DNA of 64,000 bases, from assembly GCF_017313265.1 (NCBI RefSeq), contig NZ_JAFLQZ010000004.1, forward strand, positions 434,001 through 498,000. The letters are read 5' to 3'. Below are positions 1 to 10,210 of the stretch, in pieces; position 1 is the stretch's first letter; every line of letters begins with the position of its first letter. A program made the translations under genes and the position numbers. The notes under the pieces are model-generated. The model ran no database searches. It had not been told where the DNA came from and saw only the letters and a program-made list of their open reading frames with translations. The DNA comes from Hymenobacter telluris (GTDB taxonomy: Bacteria > Bacteroidota > Bacteroidia > Cytophagales > Hymenobacteraceae).

Positions 1-1
1 T

Positions 2-1846
2 GTGCCCGATGGCTACTTCTTGTTTCCTATCAAGCCCGGCAAGCCCAACTTCCTGACCGGCAGCATGGGCGAGCTGCGCCCCAACCACTTCCACGGCGGC
101 CTCGACATCAAAACCGATGGCCGGGTGGATTTGCCGGTGTATGCTGCCGCCGACGGCTACATTTCGCGGCTCAAGCAAAGCAGCTACGGCTACGGCAACG
201 TGCTCTACATCACCCACCCCAACGGGCTGACCACGGTGTACGGCCACCTCAACCACTTCAAAGGTGCTTCCGCCGACGAGTTGTTGCGCCAGCAATACAC
301 CAAGCAGACTTACGAGCTAGAGCTGTTTTTCGACAAGAATCAGTTTCCGGTGAAGCGCGGCGACGTGGTGGCTCTATCCGGCAACACCGGCGGCTCAGCG
401 GGACCACACCTGCACTGGGAAGTGCGCGACGCCAAAGACAACCAGCTGAACCCCTTGCAGTTCGGGGGGTTCTCGGAAATTCAGGACCACGTGGCGCCGC
501 AGTTGCAGGCGTTTGCAGTGGAAGCGCTGAGCATTGAAGCGCGGGTGCTGGGCAAATTCGGCAAGTCGGTGTTTGTGCCGAAAGTGCCAGCTTTGCCCAA
601 CGGCGGCGGCAACGTGTGGGCTGATACCATTCCAGCTTTCGGCACGGTGGGGTTCTTGGTGCAGGCTTTCGACCGGTTCGATGGAGCCTGGAACAAAAAC
701 GGGCTGCAACGGGTGGAAGTGCGCGTGAACGGCCTTCCGATTTACAAGCACGTCGTGGACGATATTCCGTTTCCGGAAGGCTCGCGCCAAATCAACCGCC
801 ACACCGATTACGAGTGGCGCTTCACGCAGGGCCGACTGTTCGAGAAACTGTTCGTGGACGATGGCAACGACCTAACCATTTATACCGCTGGCCCCGCCAA
901 AGGCCGCTTGCGGGTGGAAGATGGCAAGCTCTACGCCGTGGAAATCCTGCTCGCCGACTCGTACGGCAACACCACGCCGCTGCGGTTTGTGCTGCGCGGG
1001 CAGCAGCCAGTGTACTACAAAACCCGCTCGGCGGCAGTCAAGAAGCCTACGCTGCGCTACGATATTAGCCGCAACCTGCTGGTAGCCACCGCCGCCGACC
1101 CCGACACAGCCGCTACCGGCGGCCCGCTCACGCTGTTCAAAGGCAACCGCCGCCTCACGCTGCGTCCCAGCTACACCATACTCAGCGAGAACACCTACCT
1201 CTACGACCTGCGCGCCGGCCTCCCCGACTCCATGCAGTTCGGCGGTATCACCCGCCGCTTCGACCGGCAGGCGCTTATCCCGTCAGGCCAGGATTTTGCC
1301 TTCACTACCAGCCACTTGCAACTAGGCTTCGGCCGCGAAACGCTGTTCGATACGCTGTATGTGCAAACGGGCTATAAGGCCGGCGTTTGGACCGTGCACC
1401 TGCCCCGTACTCCTTTATATAAGCCTTTACGCCTCACGCTAAAGCCCGAAACTGATGTAGCCGACAAAGAGCGCACCGCCATTTACAGCGTCACGGCCAA
1501 CGGGGGCCGCGCGTACGTGGGCGGCAAATGGGACGGCAACACCATTTCGGCGCCTATCAAGGCCTTTGGGCAGTTCAAGCTATACACCGACGTAACGCCC
1601 CCTTCGGCGCGGCTGCTGCGCAAAGGCCCGGGCGGGGTGGCGTTCAAGGTCGGCGACGATATGTCGGGGCTGGCTAGCTACAAGCTGGAAGTGAACGGGC
1701 AGTTTCACCTGCTGCGCTTCGAGCACAAAAACGCCCTGCTTTTTTCGGAATCAACCGACAAGGTTGGGCCTCCACTGCGCGGCCCGGCTACTCTGTATCT
1801 GCGTGACCAAGCTGGCAACGAGGCGGCTATTCATGTGGTGCTGTAA
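2..1846 (+). CDS. M23 family metallopeptidase, 5' end outside the window
   Basis: The reading frame is open to the left edge, so the true start and any signal peptide are missing; the GTG at base 2 is probably an internal valine. The first 150 visible residues form a peptidase M23 (LytM/lysostaphin) domain: the HGGLDIK motif near residue 30 supplies the first zinc histidine and aspartate, and GPHLHWEVRD near residue 135 gives the HxH zinc/catalytic pair. M23 enzymes cut peptidoglycan cross-bridges or act as envelope regulators. The following 450 residues look like beta-sandwich material and I recognise no named domain there. Inferred role: periplasmic or secreted cell-wall hydrolase. The domain call is firm; the substrate is not known. 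Confidence 0.88.
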   Translation: MPDGYFLFPIKPGKPNFLTGSMGELRPNHFHGGLDIKTDGRVDLPVYAAADGYISRLKQSSYGYGNVLYITHPNGLTTVYGHLNHFKGASADELLRQQYTKQTYELELFFDKNQFPVKRGDVVALSGNTGGSAGPHLHWEVRDAKDNQLNPLQFGGFSEIQDHVAPQLQAFAVEALSIEARVLGKFGKSVFVPKVPALPNGGGNVWADTIPAFGTVGFLVQAFDRFDGAWNKNGLQRVEVRVNGLPIYKHVVDDIPFPEGSRQINRHTDYEWRFTQGRLFEKLFVDDGNDLTIYTAGPAKGRLRVEDGKLYAVEILLADSYGNTTPLRFVLRGQQPVYYKTRSAAVKKPTLRYDISRNLLVATAADPDTAATGGPLTLFKGNRRLTLRPSYTILSENTYLYDLRAGLPDSMQFGGITRRFDRQALIPSGQDFAFTTSHLQLGFGRETLFDTLYVQTGYKAGVWTVHLPRTPLYKPLRLTLKPETDVADKERTAIYSVTANGGRAYVGGKWDGNTISAPIKAFGQFKLYTDVTPPSARLLRKGPGGVAFKVGDDMSGLASYKLEVNGQFHLLRFEHKNALLFSESTDKVGPPLRGPATLYLRDQAGNEAAIHVVL

Positions 1847-1932
1847 CAAGGACTTACCGCTGCATATTGTGGCGTAATTCGTAGTATCGTCCGCCCAACT
1901 CTTTGACTTTTAGCCGGCTTCTCGCCACCTCT

Positions 1933-4266
1933 ATGCACAAGTTCTTACTGGCCTTTGCTGCTACGGCCTCTTTTGTTTCAGTGGCCACGGCCCAGCAGCC
2001 GCCTGTTCTTACCACTCAGGATTACGCCCGCGCCGAACAATTCATGGGCTACAACACCCAGGCGCTAGTAGACGGCAGCGCCGGCCAGCCCCATTGGCTG
2101 AACAACGACCGGTTTTGGTACCGCGTGCTGACAGCGCGGGGCAGTGAGTTTGTACTAGTGGACCCGGCCCGCAAAACCCGCACCGCCGCATTCGACCACA
2201 GCCGGTTAGCGGCGGCTTTATCGGCAGCCAGCGGCAAAACCTACGAGGCCAGTCGGCTCCCGTTTCGCAGCTTCATGTTTTCGCCCGATGAGAAGACAAT
2301 TTTCTTTGAGGCTAACGGCAAAAACTGGCAATACAGCCTGGCCAGCAACCAAGTAACGGCCAATACTACGCCGGCCCCTGCCGCTACTCCCAACGCCGAC
2401 AACGAAATCGTGTCGCCCGATGGGCAGTTGGCGGCCTACATTCAGGAGTACAATCTGTGGGTGCGCAACACCAGCACCAACCAGAAAACCCAGCTCACCA
2501 CCGACGGCGTACTGAACTACGGTTACGCCACCGACAACGCCGGCTGGAAGTCCAGCAGCCGGCCCGTGCTGCGTTGGTCGCCCGATTCGCGCAAGATTGC
2601 CACGTTCCGGCAGGACCAGCGCAACGTGAGCGACATGTACCTGGTAACCACCAACATCGGCAAGCCCACCCTGAAGGCGTGGAAATACCCCTTGCCCGGC
2701 GACCAAGACATCATCACCATCGAGCGGGTGATTGTGGAAGTGAACAGCCCGAAAGTGGTGCGCCTGCAAACCCCACCCGACCCACACCGCGGCACCCTCT
2801 CCGACGATATTTCCAGCAGCGGCACGTTTGATGATGTAGACTGGAGCCCTAATGCCGACCAGCTAGCCTTTGTTTCGACTTCGCGCGACCATAAAAAGGA
2901 GCAGCTGCGCATAGCCGACGCCACCACCGGTGCCGTGCGGGACGTGTTTTCGGAAACGGTAGCCACCCAGTACGAGTCGGGCCAGGACGCTATCAACTGG
3001 CGCTATCTGCCCAAAACCAAAGAGGTTATCTGGTACTCGGAGCGCGACAATTGGGGTCACCTCTACCTCTATGATGCCGCTACCGGCAAGCTCAAGCAGC
3101 AGATTACCAAGGGTAATTTTGTGGTCACGCAGCTGCTGGAAGTGGACGAACAAAAGCGCCAACTGTATTTTTTGGCAGGCGGGCGCGAGCCAGGCAACCC
3201 GTATTTCAGCTATCTGTACCGGATTGGGATGGATGGCAAGAACCTGAAATTGCTCACCCCAGAAGCCGGCAACCACCAAGTGATGCTGGCTCCCTCGGGC
3301 CGCTACTTCCTCGACAGCTACTCACAGCCCGACCGGCCCGGTGCCACCGTGCTGCGCTCCATGGACGGCAAGCTGGTTTCGACGCTAGAGAAAACCGACG
3401 TTTCCCGCCTTGCGGCCACCGGCTGGAAGGCTCCTACGCCCATTACGGTGAAAGCCCAGGACGGCCAAACTGACCTCTACGGGTTGATGTTCACGCCTAC
3501 CACCCTCGACCCGGCTCGTAAGTATCCGGTTATCAATTACATCTATCCGGGGCCGCAGGGTGGCAGCGTAGGTAGCTGGTCGTTTTCGGCGGCGCGCGGC
3601 GACCATCAGGCTTTGGCTGAGCTGGGTTTTGTGGTGGTGCTGATTGAAGGTACCTGCAATCCGCTGCGTTCCAAGAGTTACCACGATGCCTGCTACGGCA
3701 ACATGGCCGAAAACACCCTCTCCGACCAGGTGGCCGGCATGCGGCAACTGGCTCAGAAGTATCCGTACATCGACTTAAGCCGGGCTGGTATCTGGGGGCA
3801 CTCGGGCGGCGGCTATGCCACGGCCGCGGCCATGTTCCGCTACCCCGATTTTTTTAAAGTCGGCATTTCTGAGTCGGGCAACCACGAAAACCGCAACTAC
3901 GAAGACGACTGGGCGGAGCGCTACATCGGCCTGCTTAAAACCAACCCCGACGGCACCACCAACTACGACAACCAGGCCAACGCCGCCTTTGCCAGCAACC
4001 TGAAAGGCAAGCTCATGCTGGCGCACGGCCTGATGGACAACAACGTGCCGCCCTACAACACCTTCCTGGTAGTGGAAGCCCTCACCAAAGCCAACAAAAG
4101 CTACGACCTGGTGGTATTCCCGAATGCTACGCACGGCTTTGGGGCCTACTCGCCCTACATGACGCGCCGCCGCTGGGACTATTTTGTGCAGCACTTAGCC
4201 GGTGCCGTACCGCCGCACGACTACGAAATGAAGTCCAAGACGGACCCACGTAATTCACTGCAGTAA
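1933..4266 (+). CDS. S9 family dipeptidyl-peptidase IV-like serine peptidase
   Basis: About 777 residues. I chose the ATG at 1933 because it gives a clean signal peptide (MHKFLLAFAATASF, cleavage near AQQ); an in-frame start 30 bases upstream would bury it. The N-terminal 450 residues show the DPP-IV beta-propeller pattern, with repeats such as SPDGQLAAYI and SPDSRKIATF. The C-terminal alpha/beta-hydrolase domain has the nucleophile elbow GHSGGG, a catalytic aspartate in HGLMDNNVP and the histidine in NATHGFG, so the triad is complete. Family members cleave Xaa-Pro or Xaa-Ala dipeptides from peptides in the periplasm. It stands alone between the M23 gene and the lipocalin and is probably monocistronic. 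The family is sure; the exact specificity is inferred. Confidence 0.93.
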   Translation: MHKFLLAFAATASFVSVATAQQPPVLTTQDYARAEQFMGYNTQALVDGSAGQPHWLNNDRFWYRVLTARGSEFVLVDPARKTRTAAFDHSRLAAALSAASGKTYEASRLPFRSFMFSPDEKTIFFEANGKNWQYSLASNQVTANTTPAPAATPNADNEIVSPDGQLAAYIQEYNLWVRNTSTNQKTQLTTDGVLNYGYATDNAGWKSSSRPVLRWSPDSRKIATFRQDQRNVSDMYLVTTNIGKPTLKAWKYPLPGDQDIITIERVIVEVNSPKVVRLQTPPDPHRGTLSDDISSSGTFDDVDWSPNADQLAFVSTSRDHKKEQLRIADATTGAVRDVFSETVATQYESGQDAINWRYLPKTKEVIWYSERDNWGHLYLYDAATGKLKQQITKGNFVVTQLLEVDEQKRQLYFLAGGREPGNPYFSYLYRIGMDGKNLKLLTPEAGNHQVMLAPSGRYFLDSYSQPDRPGATVLRSMDGKLVSTLEKTDVSRLAATGWKAPTPITVKAQDGQTDLYGLMFTPTTLDPARKYPVINYIYPGPQGGSVGSWSFSAARGDHQALAELGFVVVLIEGTCNPLRSKSYHDACYGNMAENTLSDQVAGMRQLAQKYPYIDLSRAGIWGHSGGGYATAAAMFRYPDFFKVGISESGNHENRNYEDDWAERYIGLLKTNPDGTTNYDNQANAAFASNLKGKLMLAHGLMDNNVPPYNTFLVVEALTKANKSYDLVVFPNATHGFGAYSPYMTRRRWDYFVQHLAGAVPPHDYEMKSKTDPRNSLQ

Positions 4267-4277
4267 GTGGCGCAGAA

Positions 4278-4371
4278 AGGAGCTTGCTTTACGCGCCGGA
4301 TGGAGGCCCTATAGATGAGAAGCTGACAGACTTACATCCTCCGGCCCCGGTCACGCGTAAAGCAAGCTCCT
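4278..4371. repeat. 18-bp perfect inverted repeat after the S9 peptidase gene
   Basis: The arms 4278-4295 and 4354-4371 are exact reverse complements (AGGAGCTTGCTTTACGCG and its complement), with a 58-base spacer that contains further short GC-rich pairings. A T-rich run (TCTTTACTTTT) follows, so it may terminate the peptidase transcript. It ends only 15 bases before the lipocalin ATG and might instead affect that gene's leader. Confidence 0.6.
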
Positions 4372-4386
4372 CTTTACTTTTCTGCA

Positions 4387-4962
4387 ATGCCCAACGTCAT
4401 CAAAACCCGCAAGCCTGTTCTATTTGCTACGGCCGTGGCAGCCGTAGCCACTGGCTTAACTGCCTACGGTTATTTGCGCCGCAAACTGTACGCGCCGCTG
4501 GCTACAGTACCGTACGTAGACCTGCACAAGTACAGTGGCTTATGGTACGAGGTAGCCCGGTTGCCCGCTCGCTTCGAGAAAGGCTGCCAGCACGTTACCG
4601 CCGAGTACAAACTGCGTTCCGATGGTAAAGTGAGCGTGCTCAACACCTGCCATCAAGAAGGAATCAACGGGCCAGTTGAAACGGCTAAAGGTGTGGCCCG
4701 CGCCGTAGATGGCACTAATGCCAAACTGAAAGTCAGATTTTTCTGGCCTTTCGAGGGCGACTATTGGATACTGGACCTCGACTATTCCGACTACCGCTAC
4801 GCCTTGGTAGGCACCCCAAGCCGGGAAAACCTGTGGATACTAAGCCGCACCCCGCACCTAAAGCGGAATCTTCGTGACATGCTAGTAGGCAAAGCGCACG
4901 AGTTGGGCTTCCCGGTTGATAAACTGCTTTTCACTCCCCAGCCTGTAGTTGATAAGCCTTAA
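4387..4962 (+). CDS. Blc-type lipocalin
   Basis: 191 residues. Residues 10-32 form a hydrophobic, alanine-rich segment that fits an N-terminal membrane anchor or uncleaved signal; no lipobox cysteine is evident. The lipocalin signature GLWYEVARLP follows near residue 55, then the bacterial-lipocalin blocks KGCQHVTAEY and FFWPFEGDYWILDLD, and RTPHLKRNLRDML near the end. Blc-type lipocalins bind fatty acids or lysophospholipids and help maintain the envelope. The length fits the family. Confidence in the family is high; the ligand is unknown. Confidence 0.9.
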   Translation: MPNVIKTRKPVLFATAVAAVATGLTAYGYLRRKLYAPLATVPYVDLHKYSGLWYEVARLPARFEKGCQHVTAEYKLRSDGKVSVLNTCHQEGINGPVETAKGVARAVDGTNAKLKVRFFWPFEGDYWILDLDYSDYRYALVGTPSRENLWILSRTPHLKRNLRDMLVGKAHELGFPVDKLLFTPQPVVDKP

Positions 4963-4993
4963 GCTCTTTTGTATTTTCAGCTTTTTCCTGATT

Positions 4994-5040
4994 CCCAACA
5001 GCAGGCGGTAATAGCGCCTGTTGTTGGGTTTTTATTTTAT
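4994..5040 (+). terminator. Rho-independent terminator of the lipocalin gene
   Basis: The arms 4994-5007 and 5015-5028 (CCCAACAGCAGGCG, one G-T pair) enclose a 7-base loop and are followed by TTTTTATTTTAT. It lies 32 bases after the lipocalin stop codon. Confidence 0.9.
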
Positions 5041-5414
5041 CAATCAATACGATTTATTATAAAATTCCGTTTTTATTGCATTTTAAACTTCCATCAAACA
5101 AATAGCGTAGTTCATTTCAAGCTATTCAACTTATGTGTTTGCTGTTATGCGTGTTATCCAAGCCTCTGATTATACTTTTCTTGTACATATAATTATGAAA
5201 AGCTATTCTTAGATCAATTATAACAATTGCTTAGCGTCAGCACAATATGTAATTAAAACAGTATTTCAGGCTTTAAAATCCTTATTTTATTGCAGTTGCC
5301 AGAGAAACTATTAGCACGTATTTTTACGTGCAACGATATTTCCACTATTGCCTTTTACCTTGATTGCCTCTTGGGCAGCGTGTAGCTCCTTAATCAATCC
5401 TACACCCTTATGCC
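5041..5414 (+). other. AT-rich non-coding leader of the large T9SS protein gene
   Basis: About 370 bases, clearly richer in A and T than the flanking genes and without a convincing reading frame. It must hold the promoter of the 3.2-kb gene at 5415, but I could not identify a clean TTTG / TAnnTTTG pair. No repeat or RNA structure stands out. Confidence 0.5.
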
Positions 5415-8400
5415 ATGACTATACTCCTACTGAGCCAGATAAAGTCCTTTTTACACGGCCCCTTGGCAGCTTTCTGCTATTGCGGTGATGATGTACGCCC
5501 GTGGTACAAGAGACTTATTTTTCTGGCTTTGCTATGGAGCGGTTTATCGGGGTTGAGTGGTGTGGCGGTAGCGCAGTCCAACCGGTTTGTAACCCGTAAC
5601 GACTTCAACCAGGTACAGAAGAACACGGCTAAATCGGGCAACGTTATTCTCAACGACAGCAACCCCGATAACCTGCCTAATGCAGCCTTTATAGTTACGC
5701 TAGGTACCAGCCCGGTTAACGGGACACTCACCAGCATCAACCCCGACGGCAGCTACGTATATACGCCTAACCCAGGGTACCTAGGATCTGACAGCTTTAC
5801 CTACAGCATCTGCCAGCCGGGGGCCTTCCCAGCCTGTTCCAACACCTCAACTGTAACCCTCAACGTGTACGACCCCACCGTGGTATGCACGCTGGGAACC
5901 GGGCAGAACTTGTTGAACAACCCCAGCTTCACGCAGGGTAACACTGGCTTTTCCACCAGCTACGATTTTGTTGCCACTCCTAGCTCCGTCCCAAGCCTCT
6001 ACCAGGAAGGCACTTACGCCATAGGTACTAACTCCACTACTTACCACAATAATTTCATAGGTACCGGCCGCACCGGGCCCACCGACAAATTTATGATGGT
6101 GAACGGGGCAGCGCGCTTGGAGGGAGTGTATTCGCAAACGATAACCGTACTGCCTAACCGGTACTATTCGTTTTCGGCTTATGCGGCTAGCCTCAACAAC
6201 GGCATTCCGGCGCAGTTGGGCCTGGTAGTTGATGGCAAATCCACGTCGGTAGTAACCACGCTGCCCACCACGCCAGGGCAATACGTACAGTTTTCGGACC
6301 TGTACTTCTCGGGACCCGGCCCGGCCAGCGGCTTCCCCATAACCATTGAAATTCGGGACGTTAACAAGGTGGCCGTGGGCAACGACTTTGGTCTCGACGA
6401 TGTGTACTTCGGCTCGTGCAGCGCCTTCTTATTGGCCGATACCAAAACCACAACCCCCGTTCCCGACATAGCAGTACCGGCCGCCATTCTGCCGCTGAGT
6501 GCCACCATCAACGTGGGTGGTAGCGTGGGCGTGACGGTGGCTTCGTTCGTGGTGCAGAGCTTACCGGCCAGTGGTGTCCTGCGCTACAACGGGGTTCCGG
6601 TAACCGAAAATCAGGTGATTCCGGTGGCTAGCGTTGGCAGCCTCAGCAGCGGTGGTAGCCTCACCTACACCCCGGTAGGGGGCTGCACCGGCACCACCAC
6701 CACATTCACCTACACTGCTCTGGACAGTGACGGTACCGGCTCTGAAAATATTGCCACTTATACCATTCCGGTTACCCCCATTGCTACTCCTACCATCCGA
6801 ATGGCCGCTACCGGACCGGTTTGCCCTGGTACGCAGGTGCCATTGCGTGCGGGTTCCCGGCCAGGGTTTCTGTTTACGTGGTACAATGGTGCAACCATAG
6901 TGAACGGGGCCGGCTCTGTGCTCAATGATAGTGTGTTTGTGGCCTCTGCTGCCGGTACATATACTGTTAAAATTCAGTGGGCAAACTGCTCCACTACTTC
7001 CAATGGCGTTAATCTGACAGTTCTGCCTCCGCTTACGGCTGGCACTGTTGGAACCAACCAAACGGTTTGTGCCGACGTGGCACCGGCACTGCTTAGCAGC
7101 ACCGCAGGAGCTGGCGGTGGTACGGGCAACTATTCTTACCAGTGGGAGTCGTCGGGCAACAATACCACCTGGAGCGCTATTGCAGGCGCAACGGGCGCCG
7201 ACTATGCACCGGGAATCTTGGCCGCTACCACGTATTTCCGGCGGCAAGTAACGTCGGGCACTGGCTCCTGTGCTACTGCTTACGCCAACACGGTGGTTGT
7301 GAACGTACTCCCCGCCGTAACTCCGGGCAGCATCGGTGGCAATCAAACTATCTGTGCGGCCTCAGTTCCGGCGGCTTTCACCAGTACGGCTGGCGCTGGT
7401 GGAGGTACCGGCTCCTGCCTGTATCAGTGGGAATCATCGGTTGACAATATCACCTGGAACCCCATTGCTGGTGCAACGGCGGCCACCTACGCTCCGGGCC
7501 CACTCACCACTACCACGCATTTTCGGCGGCAAGCCACTTCCACTGCGGGCACTTGCCAAGCAGCTGTATCCAACCCCGTAATAGTGCGTGTGCAAGCGCC
7601 ACTGACGGTTGGCGTAGCCTTGGCGGCCCCCCCAGCCCAGTGCGCCGGCACGGCCCTCACCTTCACCCCCACCCTCACTAACGCGGGCTCAACCCCAACG
7701 TACTCCTGGTTTGTAAACAACGCGCCAGTAGCCAGCACCCCCACTTATACCAGCAGCACCCTGGCCAACGGCGACCAGGTGCGGGTGGAAATAACTCCAA
7801 CCGTTGGGTTTTGCGCCACCGGCACGGCTGCCGCTACGGCCACCGTTGTGCTTACCCCTTCTCTGCTTCCCACCCTCACCATCGAGAGCCAGCAGGAGAT
7901 GCCCGTGTGCCCCGGTACGTCGCTCACTTTCTTGGTTGCTCAGTCTATGAATACGGGGACGGCACCGCAGTACCAGTGGCAGGTAGATGGCGCTGACGTA
8001 GCCGGTGCTACGGGCGCAACCTTCACCAGCAGCACCCTGCGCGACGGTCAGCAGGTGACGTTGAAGCTACGCACTACCACCAATTGCAATCAGCCGGCCG
8101 CGGCAGCCTCTAACTCGGTGAAGGTGACTATCAGCCAATTGGCGAAAGTGAATGCCGGGCCGGACAAAGAAATCGAAGAAGGCCAGGAAGTGGTGCTGCA
8201 AGGCTCAATTGATGGCAATTACCCGGTAACCTGGAGCCCCGCCCAGGGCCTGACTTTCGTGAACGGCAACCGCCTCCAGCCTATTGCGGCGCCCACCACC
8301 ACCACCACATACACGCTGTCGGCGGGGCCTAGCGGCTGCCAAAATGTGAGCCAAGTGACCGTGAAAGTGAAGAAGCGCCCGCTCATCCGCATTCCTAACG

Positions 8401-8648
8401 CCTTCAGTCCCAACGGCGACGGCCAGGATGACACCTGGGAAATCGACCGGATTGGCGACTTCACCGGCAACGCCGTGACGGTGTTCAACCGCTGGGGCAA
8501 TCAGGTGTTCAAAACCACCAATTACAGCCGCACCAACGAGTGGAACGGCCAAATCAATGGGCAGCCGGCACCGCTGGGCACTTACTACTATGTCATTACG
8601 CTGGGCAAAGGCCAAACCTACAGCGGCTCACTTACAGTGGTTTACTAG
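5415..8648 (+). CDS. Large secreted adhesin-like protein with gliding-motility type C-terminal sorting domain
   Basis: 1077 residues. The first 55 contain a late hydrophobic stretch ending in VAVAQSN, a long but plausible signal region. Residues 60-150 form a cadherin-like/VCBS-type domain (NDSNPD, NPDGSYVYTPNPG, DSFTYSIC). Further Ig-like beta domains follow, including two tandem repeats of about 90 residues that share the blocks QWES, TTW or ITW, GAT and FRRQ (about 7040-7590 in the DNA). The last 90 residues match the gliding-motility-associated C-terminal domain: IPNAFSPNGDGQDD, FNRWGNQVF, LGTYYYVI. This domain directs type IX secretion (type B), so the protein is probably exported to the cell surface. 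The PorP/SprF gene 44 bases downstream is the usual partner of such cargo. The function of the repeats is inferred to be adhesion. Confidence 0.9.
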   Translation: MTILLLSQIKSFLHGPLAAFCYCGDDVRPWYKRLIFLALLWSGLSGLSGVAVAQSNRFVTRNDFNQVQKNTAKSGNVILNDSNPDNLPNAAFIVTLGTSPVNGTLTSINPDGSYVYTPNPGYLGSDSFTYSICQPGAFPACSNTSTVTLNVYDPTVVCTLGTGQNLLNNPSFTQGNTGFSTSYDFVATPSSVPSLYQEGTYAIGTNSTTYHNNFIGTGRTGPTDKFMMVNGAARLEGVYSQTITVLPNRYYSFSAYAASLNNGIPAQLGLVVDGKSTSVVTTLPTTPGQYVQFSDLYFSGPGPASGFPITIEIRDVNKVAVGNDFGLDDVYFGSCSAFLLADTKTTTPVPDIAVPAAILPLSATINVGGSVGVTVASFVVQSLPASGVLRYNGVPVTENQVIPVASVGSLSSGGSLTYTPVGGCTGTTTTFTYTALDSDGTGSENIATYTIPVTPIATPTIRMAATGPVCPGTQVPLRAGSRPGFLFTWYNGATIVNGAGSVLNDSVFVASAAGTYTVKIQWANCSTTSNGVNLTVLPPLTAGTVGTNQTVCADVAPALLSSTAGAGGGTGNYSYQWESSGNNTTWSAIAGATGADYAPGILAATTYFRRQVTSGTGSCATAYANTVVVNVLPAVTPGSIGGNQTICAASVPAAFTSTAGAGGGTGSCLYQWESSVDNITWNPIAGATAATYAPGPLTTTTHFRRQATSTAGTCQAAVSNPVIVRVQAPLTVGVALAAPPAQCAGTALTFTPTLTNAGSTPTYSWFVNNAPVASTPTYTSSTLANGDQVRVEITPTVGFCATGTAAATATVVLTPSLLPTLTIESQQEMPVCPGTSLTFLVAQSMNTGTAPQYQWQVDGADVAGATGATFTSSTLRDGQQVTLKLRTTTNCNQPAAAASNSVKVTISQLAKVNAGPDKEIEEGQEVVLQGSIDGNYPVTWSPAQGLTFVNGNRLQPIAAPTTTTTYTLSAGPSGCQNVSQVTVKVKKRPLIRIPNAFSPNGDGQDDTWEIDRIGDFTGNAVTVFNRWGNQVFKTTNYSRTNEWNGQINGQPAPLGTYYYVITLGKGQTYSGSLTVVY

Positions 8649-8692
8649 CTGAGCCACTTAGTTTTTTCTATTCGTTGGTAGCAGGGTTCTAT

Positions 8693-9664
8693 ATGAAAAG
8701 ATTTCTACAGCACTTGGTCTTTATTGGTATGCTGACCGGCTTTGCAGCCCGGCCCGCTCAAGCGCAGCAGCAGGCTCAATACAGCCAATACATGAACAAC
8801 AACTACATACTCAACCCCGCCGTGGCGGGTACCGAAGATGTAATTGATGTCAAACTTAGCTACCGTACCCAATGGACCGGGCTGGAAGGTGCCCCCAAGA
8901 CCTACTATGCCAGTGCCCACTCCTCGTTGGGCCGGCAGCAGAAATCCAAGCAGAATATGCACGGCTGGCGGCGGGGGTTTCACGCGCTGGGCACCATGCT
9001 CTACAACGACGTGACTGGGCCCACCAGCCGAGCTGGTATCTACGGCTCTTACGCCTACAACATTGCCTTAACCCGCACGCTGCGGGCCGCACTTGGCGTT
9101 TCGGCCGGCATGCAGCAATTCGCTATTGATGGGCAGCAGCTTCGATTTCATGACCCCAACAACCACCCCGGCAGCCAGGCTGCACGAGTGCCGGATGCCA
9201 CGGTGGGCTTGTGGGTGTATAGCCCCACTTTTTACGTGGGAGCCTCGGCCGCGCAACTGCTCGGTAACCAGTTGGATTTCTCGTATGCCCAAGTCAACCG
9301 TTTGGCCCCCGGCAACGCCCTAAAACGCCACTATTTCGTTACGGGTGGCCTGCGGGTGCCCCTAAGTTCCGATTGGGTACTGGTGCCTTCCGTTTTGGTG
9401 AAATCGGTACGCCCGGCGCCCATTTCTATCGACTTGAATGCCAAGCTGAAGTACCGCGACCTTATCTGGGCAGGTGGTTCGCTTCGCGCTTTCGATGCCG
9501 TAGTGGCGTTGGTAGGGCTCAACCTCAACGAGTACACTAGCCTGAGCTATTCCTATGATGCGGGCACTTCGAAGCTGGCGGGCTACCACTGGGGCAGCCA
9601 CGAAGTGCTGCTGGGGCTGCGGCTGAAGAAAACGCAAGTGGTCTGCCCACAACGGTTTTGGTAA
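8693..9664 (+). CDS. PorP/SprF family type IX secretion membrane protein
   Basis: 323 residues. The ATG at 8693 gives a signal peptide (MKRFLQHLVFIGMLTGF, cleavage near AQAQQ); the frame is open further upstream, but that part overlaps the preceding gene and lacks export features. The mature start, QYSQYMNNNYILNPAVAGT, is the hallmark of the PorP/SprF family, followed by alternating beta strands of an outer-membrane barrel. Family members usually sit next to a gene with a type B T9SS sorting domain and help anchor or export that cargo, which fits the large protein just upstream. The two genes probably share a transcript. Confidence 0.94.
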   Translation: MKRFLQHLVFIGMLTGFAARPAQAQQQAQYSQYMNNNYILNPAVAGTEDVIDVKLSYRTQWTGLEGAPKTYYASAHSSLGRQQKSKQNMHGWRRGFHALGTMLYNDVTGPTSRAGIYGSYAYNIALTRTLRAALGVSAGMQQFAIDGQQLRFHDPNNHPGSQAARVPDATVGLWVYSPTFYVGASAAQLLGNQLDFSYAQVNRLAPGNALKRHYFVTGGLRVPLSSDWVLVPSVLVKSVRPAPISIDLNAKLKYRDLIWAGGSLRAFDAVVALVGLNLNEYTSLSYSYDAGTSKLAGYHWGSHEVLLGLRLKKTQVVCPQRFW

Positions 9665-9760
9665 GGGCAACGCTGGCTCCGTAATGCGGCGCTGCGGGCG
9701 GTGGCACTTCACACCGGATAACGGTTAACTTCGCGCCACCCGTTACACTGAACTTTCTTT

Positions 9761-10210
9761 ATGGCACTCCCTCAAGCTGGCGACACCGCCCCCGACTTCA
9801 CCGCCCAGGACCAAAACGGCACCTCGCACACCCTCGCCAACTACCGCGGCCGCCGGGTAGCCCTGTATTTCTACCCCAAAGACGACACCTCCGGCTGCAC
9901 CGCGCAGGCCTGCGACCTGCGCGACAACTACCAGAGCCTGTTGGCCGCCGGCATCCAAGTACTCGGCGTCAGCATCGACAGCGAAAAGTCGCACCAGAAA
10001 TTCGCCACCAAGTACGACCTGCCGTTTCCGCTGCTCGTCGATGAAGACAAGAAAATAGTGCAGGACTACGGCGTATGGCAGGAAAAATCAATGTACGGCC
10101 GCAAATACATGGGCACCATGCGCTACACTTTCCTGATTGATACAGAAGGCAAAATAGAGCGGGTGATTACCAAGGTGGATACAAAAAACCACGCAGCTCA
10201 ACTATTATAA
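9761..10210 (+). CDS. bcp: Thioredoxin-dependent peroxiredoxin, BCP/PrxQ type
   Basis: 149 residues, typical for the family. The peroxidatic cysteine is in TSGCTAQACDLRD (Cys46) with the second cysteine at 51, the spacing of the two-cysteine BCP subgroup. PKDDTSG and the downstream YGVWQEKSMYGRKYMG block are also diagnostic. It reduces hydrogen peroxide and organic hydroperoxides using thioredoxin in the cytoplasm; no signal peptide is present. It appears to be a single-gene unit. Confidence 0.96.
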   Translation: MALPQAGDTAPDFTAQDQNGTSHTLANYRGRRVALYFYPKDDTSGCTAQACDLRDNYQSLLAAGIQVLGVSIDSEKSHQKFATKYDLPFPLLVDEDKKIVQDYGVWQEKSMYGRKYMGTMRYTFLIDTEGKIERVITKVDTKNHAAQLL